A stretch of 64,000 nt of DNA from Bugula neritina. Its lineage: Eukaryota; Bryozoa; Gymnolaemata; Cheilostomatida; Bugulidae. Of the stretch, positions 43,501 through 64,000 are shown piece by piece (within the stretch, counting starts at the first letter, position 1; each line of letters opens with the position of its first letter). Below the pieces are notes generated by a model. That model was given only the letters and a program-made list of their open reading frames with translations, was not told the DNA's origin and did no database searches. Where the stretch lies: the NCBI GenBank assembly GCA_964035545.1, contig OZ037768.1, positions 16,921,875 to 16,985,874 of the forward strand. The letters run 5' to 3'. A program made the translations under genes and the position numbers.

Positions 43501-45683
43501 ATCATTATCACATTTACCAAGTATAGGAAAATATTAAACCTGTGTTAACATCCACTACAGTAAGCAGACATGTAAAAAAACAACACAGGAAGTTCAACAG
43601 TAAAAAAATGAGTGGTGACATACCTAGCATAAGTCGGCGGGCCTTTGGGAACTGGGCCATCTACACTCATTGCTAGATGCTCCCCTTTACTTGAGAGATA
43701 TGACTTGGAGGTGGTGTCTAAAGCAACTTCTATGGATACCTTTAACAAACCGAGACTTGGCTTATGTTACATACTTCATGTATTAAAACAAACTCTACAG
43801 AAAGGACACATGTTACAGTTTCATCAATTATTCTTACAATATCAGGGAAAACTGAGTCACAGCCTAACCACTTTTACTACATAGTCTAGTAGCAAGTAAA
43901 TTTAACTGCAGTAATGACACAGGACTGTCTACGTAAAAAAATGTTTCACATATTTAAATAATTTCCATTGTAATAAATATAAATTATTACATTTAATAAC
44001 AATAATCAAAAATTGATGAGCATAACCATGTAATAAGTTAGAATTCTTAAAAAGAATAGAATCGTGTAACAATGACTATTATCAGAATTTAGAGTGAACC
44101 CTCACTATCACAATGCTTCAACAACACTCTCTTGACTCAACTATTGACACAATTTTACTTTAAAGTTATTGAAATTAAAACCTTTTTCTGTTGTGGTTTA
44201 ACTTTGGTGGTTATAAACTGTTCCTCTTCATAGCTGCATTCCACAGGTCTGACAGGGTACTACAAAATATATCCAACAGCTTAGTACTATGCCTGTTTCT
44301 CAAACAGATAACAGACTGAGAAATATGAATGTGTAGTCAGAAAGCAGAAAAGCTATAACTTGGTATGGACAAATATGCATCAACACACTTTCAAATTGGA
44401 AGGTAAGTTGGTTTCTAACTCTAACCAACTCTACACTGCTTAACCCTTATTTCAGTCTATAAGACACATCTACGACGTTTTTTGAAGTAGTGACAGGGTA
44501 TGACTGAGCTGTAGATATAAAGTGACATTCTAGCCAAAAACTGACCTATAAAACTATACTGCGCACCTGCAGTGAAACATACTGCTTTTTACACAACCAC
44601 AAAATTCATAACAAAACTTAGCGCAAGAATAAAGTAACAGGAAATTAGATTGTTGAAGTATAGCCTATACTTATGGTATGTGAAAAATAATCAGGTTTTT
44701 ATTAAAAAAAGCTATTCATTGCTTTGAGCGTAGAGACCAATGATAATCATTTAGCAACTGATAGCATTAGCAAAGTGAATTCAAAATACAATGCAACTAA
44801 CTGTACTCAGGGCACAAGCAGGCCACCCTAAAAGAATATATATATTTCTACTCGGTGTAGAAATAAATAACTTCCATTAAATTCTATTCCCGAATTTGTA
44901 CAAGAAATGCTTTGTCACCAACCACTTATGTATATAAGCATGATCTGGAGTGAATACTACAGGTGGGTTAAAGTGTAAAAAATATTCTACCTTGTGTGAC
45001 TTGCCAGAACATATAGCTAAGTTTCAGGGTAATTGTCTAAAGTTTTTCAAGACGCAAAGTCACATAAAATAAGCTATTTTCTGCCAAAGTTATTCCATTT
45101 TGAACACTTTCACTTTAGCCATATCAGCATGTTCCTTGGAACAATTGGATTGCCAGTAAGCTTCAAGAAACAAGAGTATAATGGGAAAATGGTGCATTGC
45201 TACAAACCTGCATTAACCAGAGCTTCTCCTGCAGACTTTTGGTTAAAAATACGTCTATCTAGAAAAAAAGATAGAGCCATCAGCAAAAGATACAAAAGCA
45301 AAAGCAAACCAGCTTTGGCGCTCATAACATCTATAACTATGGCTTGATAAAGACAATGTGTATTGGAATCAGAATGCATTAACGGAAATCTTAATTGACT
45401 AAATTAACTCAATACCTCAAATGGACTAAAAAAACAAAGTTTTTGCACATTATTCTATCACTGGTATTTGGTGTGTTATTGAGCATAAGCCCACAGCAAG
45501 CTGAATCTTCATTTCACACTGTTAGGCAAGTGATGTTGACGCTGTAGGGTTCAAATACCATAGAAGGTAGTTATTTTCTATTGCAAATGTTTGCTCTACT
45601 CCCATTCTATGATCCAAAGGGCTAGGCTAGTAAAGTCTACACATTTGTTAACATACCTCCTTCACTACTTCATCTCTGTCCAT
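37553..45683 (-). CDS. POLR3E: RNA polymerase III subunit RPC5
   Basis: Fifteen phase-matched exons: 45683-45657, 45258-45208, 44259-44182, 43739-43624, 43297-43098, 42534-42371, 41995-41874, 41245-41154, 40800-40598, 40003-39840, 39724-39627, 39461-39296, 39186-38967, 38134-37949 and 37609-37553. They encode 647 residues (human about 708). Diagnostic blocks in order are IDVFLTKSLQEKLWLMQ and YPVRPVE (dimerisation part that pairs with RPC4), SKGEHLAMSVDG, GQLHLTPLSAIVQMRPDLGF, VLVQGCWVVKSDILYPKDSF, LWKFTQTRSLIRKEV, DVVQRQQMMWDAKYQ, and a C-terminal winged-helix region ending GVWHLKGSIDN. RPC5 with RPC4 helps RNA polymerase III start and terminate on tRNA and other small-RNA genes in the nucleus. 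The gene appears intact. Start and stop match the family's ends. The Lys/Arg/Ser-rich linker near 39461 is variable. Confidence 0.96.
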
Positions 45684-47075
45684 CGCAAATAATTGCTAAA
45701 AATGAAAAGAGGGCAATAATTTTATATTATATGCATAACAAACACTAGTTTAAGCCAACAACTTCAAATTTTATATTTGTAAGGTGCATTTTTACGTGTA
45801 AATGTAGTGAGCAGTATATCCATAGTAATAGCATACTATCAACATATCAGTATTACTGTAATGATGTCAAATATCACCTGTATTTGAGCTACACTAAGCA
45901 AAAGGAGTCTAAGTGAAAAATAATTATACATTTCCATACAAAACAGCATTACACCTAGTAACTTATAGTTCCTAAACTATCGCATTGAATAAAAACTGAA
46001 CACTTTTAATAAAGCATTTGTTCTTGCAAGTTTGTAATATCAAAGCACATAACTTATTTAAAAAATGCTATGGGGTTCAGAACAGGTAAAAAACTCTTTA
46101 CAATTATTAAAATTATCCTTCTTCATCTCAACAAGCTCATAATATTTATATTATGCAGATTAAAGTGACACTAATATTCTGTAACTGGCATATTCTTTAT
46201 CTGCTTATGCATAGCTTTCAGGACTTTCAAAGAGATGATATGCAGCCTGATAAAAACTTCCTAGTCGAATTTTTTTTGCTGTTTTTCTCATATAATTATT
46301 CTAGAAAATGTTCTGGTTCAGCCCATATTTTATTTGAAAGCAACTTTTATCAAATTAAGTGAGCCAAATGTATTATCCTTCTACGAAACAAATTAATCTA
46401 TTCGTTGTTGATTACATAAAATGAAAAATCATTTTTTATACTAATAAGGTCAATTTTCCTTAGAAATGTAATCAAATCTAACTTTTTGTAATAAAAACTG
46501 GTCTGGAATTCTCTTAATAAGATCATTAAAATCATTACATGGCATAACCTTTTTAGAATTAAAAGTCTTATGTCATCGCTAAATCCTTGGCAGCTTTTGA
46601 AGCATAAGCCATCACTCCACAAAAAGATAGATTTTTCTTTTCTATGTTTAGCCATTTGAATAAACCACTTGACTAGCTATATATTGTTGAAATAGAGGAC
46701 ACATTTGAAATGGGGAATAAAGTTGAACTAAAGCTTACAGCGTTTACCTTTTATTAGATTGAGATTGGCAAAACTCTGCAACACGCATGCTTGAAGTCGT
46801 TTCAAATTAGTTTTTTACATGTAGCTGAGATATTTTTTTCTCAAATCCAAGAAATTGACAAATTTTTCCCATATGCTGTGAATAAACTGTTGTATCACTA
46901 CTAAAACAGCGATGAATGTAACTTATCACTGCTTAAAACGGAGTTGAACTGCGATGAACTATAGCACTGTTAATGGTAACTATACAAGCTTTTAGATATG
47001 AAGCTAAGAAACATTTTTAGTTAAATAGCTAAGGATTTTGTAAACTAAAACATACTCATTCTGAGGTTAGGTAAA

Positions 47076-47327
47076 ACTGTCACGGTAAAAATGGCACAGG
47101 TAATAATGGCACCGGTAATAAGGGCACAAATGGAAAAGTAGGAAAAAATGACACACTGATGTTAAACTTTCCAAAACCCTTAACTCAGACTCTCAACCTT
47201 GAAACCCCAACCTCAAACTCAAACTCCGATTCCCAAGCTCAAACCTCCATCCCAACCACCCAACCCCAACATTGAAAATGTGCCATTTTTACTTACTTTG
47301 CCACTTGTGCCATTTTTACCAGACACC
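47076..47327. mobile_element. Foldback family GGTAATAATGGCACA, full copy
   Basis: The left arm repeats GGTAAAAATGGCACA, GGTAATAATGGCACC and GGTAATAAGGGCACA. The centre is C-rich (AACCCCAACCTCAAACTC). The right arm is the inverted form, ending TGCCATTTTTACCAGACACC. The 252-bp element has no coding capacity. Related copies are at 61326-61582 and, partial, at 12838-13025. Confidence 0.8.
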
Positions 47328-47879
47328 ATTCCCTCTACTACTTAATAAGTCTTGTACTCAGTAAACATGTTTGTAACATAATCCTATAGTCTGTTTGACT
47401 GGGCAGCTGCCAGAAATAGAACAATACCAGTTAATTTTCCATGTCCATGTAAATCATCATTATGCAATGGCTAGTAACTATTACTTATGCTAGCACTGTA
47501 GCTTAGCCAAAATATTATTAATAATAGCCAAGACCCAATAACCATAGGCAAAGTCATAGTGATACTGATAGTCATGGTCACAATGATAAGAGTAGCCCTA
47601 AGGGCTAAGAGCAGATGTAGAGATAACCATGACATATTACTGCTACTATTAGTACTAGTTTTACTTATAATTTTACATTGAAAGACTACGGTGAAATATA
47701 ACCGTATACTAAATTCACTATTTTATAAAATAATTATAACTTTATTACTATACTCTATAGGCAGGTAGCCTATAAATGTATTTTTCATATAGAACTGAAT
47801 ATCAAAATTAAAAAGTAAAATAATTATAAGTATAGTTAAAATTTAAATTTGTTCAACAGCCACACTGAATCAGCGTCAT

Positions 47880-48800
47880 GGTGACAGTGACTCAAGTCTA
47901 AAAGTGAATGACTATCATCGTCAGTGATACTCATAGTCATAGGGAAATCTGTCACATCAGCCTCAGATCAGTGACTATGACTATGAGTATCATTATTTAT
48001 TGTCATAATGATAATCATTATCTTAATCATAATGATAATAATGTATTGATTATCATTATGATTCTCACTACCACTATCACTATGTCACAATAAGTATGAC
48101 TATGAGTAAGGCTTTATGGGTATCAGCAAGTAAGTATGACTATGACCATCACTGATCACTATCAGTAGGTACCATACTGATAGTTATACGGGTATGCGAT
48201 TGTCATTAAGTTTAACTTTTACTTTAACTTTAAGTATAAGACTAAGTAGGCTAAGACTATCACTATCACTATGATGTTCACTAAGAATATGGCCATGGCT
48301 TATAGGCACGGCATTGACTATCACTATTCTTATGATTATCACTATGAGTATGAGTATCAAATTTAATACCATTCGCTTATCAATATGAGTATCACTGTCA
48401 GTGTCACTATGACTATGACTATGAGTATCAGTATCAGACTCAGTATGGTTATCCCGATCCGTATCAGTGACTGTGCTAGCCCACCTAGCTATAGGCGAGC
48501 TAGGCCTGTTGGTTATCAGTATCACTGAGTATCACTATGACTGCCACTAGTATCCGTATGGCTATGATATTGATAATATTAATCATAATGATAGCTATAG
48601 TAATAGTGTCTAGTGATTTTCATATTGATACTCGCTATGGGCTACCGCTATATTAATGTAATTGTATCAGTATCACTATCATACTGATACTCTATCAGTA
48701 TGCCTGTAACCGTAAAACGTAAGTGTAATGTGTACAGCGTATTAGTATCACTATTAATATTACTATTAGTATTAGACAGAATTATTAGTATCAGTATCAC
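47880..48800. repeat. Irregular TATCAC/TATGAC/TATCAG array
   Basis: About 900 bp are dominated by short units ACTATGACTATGAGTATCAG in shifting order and orientation, with TCATAATGATAATCA patches. The 113-codon minus-strand frame across it (Asp/Thr/Ser/His-rich) is a product of the repeat. Confidence 0.8.
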
Positions 48801-49288
48801 TAATGACTAGCAAGTTGAACTTGAAGTAGCACCAGCAGTAGCCCGATTCTATGCCTAGCCATACCGATGGCGATACGTTTAACTTTATAAATATATACTT
48901 ATAGCTATTAAATAAAATAAGATTAAATTAAATTAAATTAAATTAAATATTTACTGCAATCTTATTTTTGCAGATGACATTATCATTATGATTATAATGA
49001 GCATAAACAATGCTGGCTGCGAACACTTGTACTCTAGCACTCACACTGGATTTGATGTGCCATGCGAGTCCTAAGTTGAAGGGCGCAGGTGATACTTAGT
49101 GAATGAAATTCTGGCAAGGCGTCATTCCGTACCCACCCGTCAATACTATGGTTACTATAGCATAGTAGTAGCGAATCAACGAAACAAATTACCATAATAT
49201 TATTATTCGCATTGAATTGTTCTATATGATTATAATGTATGTATGCTTTGTTTGAGTGCAAAATGATTGGCTCGATCTATATGGTTAT

Positions 49289-49450
49289 GTGATATATACA
49301 TTATATACATTATATACATTATACACAATATATACATTATATACATTATACACAATATATACATTATATACATTATATACATTTTATACATTATATACAC
49401 CATATGCATTATACACATTATATGCATCATATACATTATACGCATCACGT
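49289..49450. repeat. Minisatellite TATACATTA
   Basis: Nine- to eleven-base units (TATACATTA, TATACACAATA) are repeated about fifteen times with small variants. The array runs straight into the GT tract. Confidence 0.9.
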
Positions 49451-49726
<276 letters not shown>

Positions 49727-51465
49727 AGTCATGACATATGTTAATTCCTTCGCAGCCTTTCAAAGTTGGTAACTAAAGTTTCTTCCATATCGATAATGAT
49801 CATGTATTGTAAAAGAGTCACGTACTAGCCATCAAATAATTATTAAGACTAAGCAAAGAACCATTATAACTGCAATTATCTGGCTAGGCATGAACCACTG
49901 TAATGAAAAAGTCAGCCAGGGTGTTATCTATGAAACCCAAGACAATACACTGGCCCACTGCTTTCTCTTTCTTTGCAAATTACCTTAGTTTTCCTGACAA
50001 GCAGCAGGTAATAATCAGTTTTTAATTTGATGATAGGCACTATATATTAAATGTGGATCACCTTTTTATAAGATTTTCGTTGTAACTGAACTTATATAAT
50101 TATCAGGTCATGCTGTAAATAGTGGAAGAGTTCAAAATTTAGGCCATAGTCTATAAGGAAACACATGAATATTGAAAGTATGTAACCTAGATAAAAATAC
50201 CAGGTTGCCAGGTTGCCAGAACTGTAAATATGAAATTAGTGAGTATAATGAGCAATCAATCCCATGTTTACCTCTGGCATTGTTATAATGAGGCTTTATA
50301 ATAACATTTACAAATATGAAAGGTTTACCAGCACAGTATTTTTAGTATATTTCACAATACATGCATTTCCACATAATAAAATACAGTACAATAAAATCAC
50401 ACCAAAGTTCTTTTTCATTACATTCCCATCAGTTGCGATGACTTTACTATAATGTGATGTTGAAATGCTTTCAAATTGTCAAATTTATTTTTTAAAATCA
50501 AGTATATATTGCTAACCTCATTAGGGTGTAATTATAGTTTATATCTACAGACTATTCATGACAACTTTTTGACCAAAATGAGAATATATTTCAAGCTATT
50601 CAAAATTGCTCACTGACATCATAAGCAGGTATTTAAAAGATTTCTTTTGCTAAAGCATCTAGCTTTAAATAAAGCATGTTACCTTCTTCATGACATTTGT
50701 GTTTCTGGCAAAGGGTTTTCTTTTTGTCAGGAGCACAGACACTCATATGCTGCAGTGCTTCAGCTATATAATATCTGCTTCCTTGAAAATTTCTGTTTGA
50801 TTTCTTGATACGATTTCTTTCAATAACAGAATGCTGTCAAATAATATACTTGAAGTGTTTTTATTTATTTTCAGAATACTTCATATTTAAAAAGTTTTTT
50901 CTAGGCCCTTTTCTAGAAATTGACAAATGCTAACAGAATTAAATTACATGGTGATCTATGTCTAGATTAGAGAGCATTTCCTTTGGTTTATTATTTGTAT
51001 AAGTTAGAATTTTCGAACTAATTAATTTGTGGTGAATAAAGATCATCTAGCGTAACTCAGAGTAGGTAAGTAAAAAAAATTAATCAAAGGAGAGCTCTAC
51101 AGTAGGTTTCACCATTTATTTATGTCCCTAGTTGCATGAACTGTTACAGTGGCTAATGCATTATGGTTTTTTTTATTCTTCAGCTGCTCTAAATAGAAAA
51201 GGGTTCTTTTTGAACTCAAAGAAACCAAAGTGAAAACTTGAAAGTTTCTGTTCAAAGTATTTACAACTTTTATAAGCAAATTGGTATAGTTATTCGATTG
51301 TCTTGAAAAAACTAAGCAATATATTGTTAATAGCATAACCGACCTTATTCTACCTCATTGTAAATGAATATAATATCATCATCTTTGGCATTAGCCTACC
51401 GGTTTTTAACCAATCAGCTTAAAGCCAAAAAATACTGCCAGTTTGCAGAGTGGAGTTGAAAACAG

Positions 51466-51473
51466 TATATAAG
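51466..51473 (+). promoter_or_regulatory. TATA box of the secreted peptide gene
   Basis: TATATAAG lies about 30 bases upstream of a pyrimidine-rich stretch (around 51495-51520) suited to transcription start. A non-coding first exon would end at 51540, at CAG before GTATGT, and join exon 2 at 51822. Confidence 0.6.
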
Positions 51474-51835
51474 AGCGACAACATGCATTTTTATTTCAAT
51501 CCTCTGCACATTTCACACTCATTCTATACAAGTGATTCAGGTATGTTGTCTTATTAAAGCATCATGAACATTCAACTTATACTATTATTATAATACATAT
51601 AAGATTTTATATATTTCATGATAGGCATACTTTAGCAAATTTGACGCAGTTCATTGGTAAGATCTTGTTTACAAACTAGTTCTTTGGCAGCAGTCAAAAG
51701 TATCTAACACTATGATTGTACATGTATTAATGTTGAAAAGTCATTACATTGCTAATTTTTAACAAAATTTAGTTGTAAGCATATTTTATTTAATTTTTAT
51801 AAAATATGTTATTGTTTATAGAAAGCAACTTTACC

Positions 51836-52196
51836 ATGAAGATTTTTGGTCTAATTTTGATTGCCATGTTTTTCGTCAGTGTATCAGGTTAGTTTGAAAT
51901 TATTCAATATTATATAATGATTTATGTAAGAGATATTAATATTTATTAAGTTTCACTTCCTATGTGCAGTCATTGCAGTCCATATAAATTTAATCAATTC
52001 AAATTTTTATTCTTGCCTGCAACTGTAAACTTTTCTAATTTGTATGGTTTCTAATGCTGCTAAACTTATCTATGTTTATGATATTACATTTGTAGGTGGA
52101 CTCCATAAGATAAACCCAGTACCCAGTATTAAGAAGTTCCTAAAAAAGAAATGTGTAGACATAGGTTTCAGTGACAGGAAATGTACTATTAATTAA
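51836..52196 (+). CDS. Small secreted cationic peptide precursor (50 residues)
   Basis: Two coding exons (51836-51887 and 52096-52196), phase 1, follow a non-coding exon ending at 51540. The start is MKIFGLILIAMFFVSVSG, a clean signal peptide (Lys, then a hydrophobic core, then small residues). The predicted mature part begins GLHKINPVPSIKKFLKKKC and carries a second Cys ten residues after the first, so a single disulphide loop is possible. By count it has seven Lys, one Arg and two Asp, for a net charge near +6. The C terminus is Asn. A TATA box, a 5' untranslated intron, a signal peptide and an AATAAA at 52313 together make a coherent gene despite its size. I do not recognise the family. 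The layout (basic amphipathic stretch plus C-terminal Cys loop) resembles host-defence peptides, but function is untested. Confidence 0.7.
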
Positions 52197-52312
52197 ACTC
52201 AACTTTTAAAAATCTCAGTCTTTGAATTCACTTTTTACTCAAACATTTCTTTGTCAACAGTTTCTAATTCAAGTACTTTGTTTTTAAAAATTATTGGGTT
52301 TTTGGGCTTCAA

Positions 52313-52318
52313 AATAAA
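52313..52318 (+). terminator. Polyadenylation signal of the peptide gene
   Basis: AATAAA lies 117 bases after the stop codon, a normal distance for a short transcript. Confidence 0.6.
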
Positions 52319-52319
52319 A

Positions 52320-53254
52320 CACATAAATTATGATAAGTTGACTTGAGTGTCTTGTTTTTATAGAAGATTTGATTTTCGACACCCTGGCTAAATATAAGTA
52401 TCACCGATTTTTGTTTTAGTTATTTTTTGCCGTCGCAGCACTCAGAATAATTATTAAACTGAATTAAATGTAATCTAAAGCACCGGCTATACATACTAAT
52501 AAATCAGAAAACAAGTGGAACTATTCAGGTATAGATTTTAGTCAAAGTTACGTAGCCTAATGACATATGCATGTTGTATGTGTGCCAATACGCGCATAAA
52601 CTAGCACATACTATTATATATACATAGCCTAAGCAGGTGTATGCCATAGCTTAATATCTTCCATTCTATTTCATTTTGTCGCAAACAAATTCTGATTAAT
52701 AATTATAAACACTTCTCAATCATCAGACAATATTTCTATTTTATTTTATTCGGTAACAACATTAACAATGTATAGAACAAATAACCAATAAACACTATAA
52801 CCTGAGTATTTTATATAAAATGGTAAAATTACCTAAATTCAAACATTGGACAATGTATAGTAAGAGAAAAACAACAACTTAGTTTGTGCCATGTCAGCTA
52901 AAAATATAATCTGTGACCTAAAAAAACAGTTTTATGTTTTTTCTTGAAAAAATTCATTCGCAACTAAAAATTATTATAAATTTGAAATGAAATATGAAAT
53001 GTGTACAATTCACTTCATTATATAAATAAATATTCTTGCTTCAGCTAATTCTCATATTTAACAGGTAAAAAATCTGTTTCTGACATACTAATATATGACT
53101 GAGATTCATAATACGGAAAATAAATTTCAACAAGTTAGATCTGAAGATTCTCGATTATTATCTTGCTTAGTTTAAGCCAATTCGTGAAGTTTGATAAAGA
53201 ATCTTTCCTAATAAACAATGACATTCTAGTTGTGTTTGTAATTTAGTTGCACTT
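52320..53254. other. AT-rich intergenic DNA between convergent genes
   Basis: No coding segment is seen. It should contain the 3' untranslated region of the BMPER-like gene; a minus-strand AATAAA near 52745 is one candidate end. Confidence 0.5.
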
Positions 53255-63879
<10,625 letters not shown>

Positions 63880-64000
63880 CTGGAAAGTAAACTTATTCTA
63901 GAATGCACCACCTATGTATATATGCATTGCTCTGCTCAGACTGTATAATTAGGTATAATTATTGTGATGTTCTATATTACTATATAAGTTTATATCATAA

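Overview
This is eukaryotic, metazoan DNA. The genes are split by GT-AG introns, the codons are AT-rich, and the window holds ordinary animal genes (GABARAPL2, TSEN54, POLR3E, MRPS33, RSRC2 and a BMPER/crossveinless-2 type gene). It also carries many microsatellites and transposable elements. The protein divergence and the repeat style suggest an invertebrate, most likely a lophotrochozoan, but the sequence alone does not settle the phylum. Most gene models here were built by hand from splice-site phase and protein similarity, because the open reading frames are mostly single exons.

Layout, left to right. The 3' end of an unidentified coiled-coil gene (+, 1-1799) converges on a complete MRPS33 gene (-, 2136-2680). 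Next comes AT-rich DNA with an LTR-like island carrying a heat-shock-element motif (4227-4523). A broken THAP9/P-element-like transposase gene follows (-, 6275-8862), with a TAG microsatellite in the middle. From 9.4 to 13.0 kb there are only repeats (hairpin, hexamer arrays, two LTR-like copies, a TA-flanked MITE). A complete GABARAPL2 (ATG8 family) gene spans 13414-16323 (+). RSRC2 (-, 17119-22245) and TSEN54 (+, 22522-37336) are transcribed head-to-head from a gap of about 276 bp. The first intron of TSEN54 is about 11.5 kb and holds an antisense Ty3/gypsy element with nearly identical LTRs (22880-30386), a decayed non-LTR reverse transcriptase, a foldback element and a MITE. TSEN54 ends 216 bp from the end of POLR3E (-, 37553-45683).

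The intergenic stretch at 45.7-51.4 kb is mostly simple repeats and a foldback element. A TATA-box gene for a 50-residue secreted cationic peptide follows (+, 51466-52318). Finally a 5'-truncated BMPER/crossveinless-2-like gene (-, 53255-63879) encodes five VWC modules and a VWD module; its introns contain a 597-bp pure (CA)n tract and more elements.

The cellular genes do not form one pathway. TSEN54 (tRNA splicing) and POLR3E (RNA polymerase III, which makes tRNA) are tail-to-tail neighbours and both serve tRNA production. The most unusual items are a two-exon accessory gene encoding a C2H2 zinc-finger protein in the 3' part of the gypsy element, and the small secreted peptide gene.
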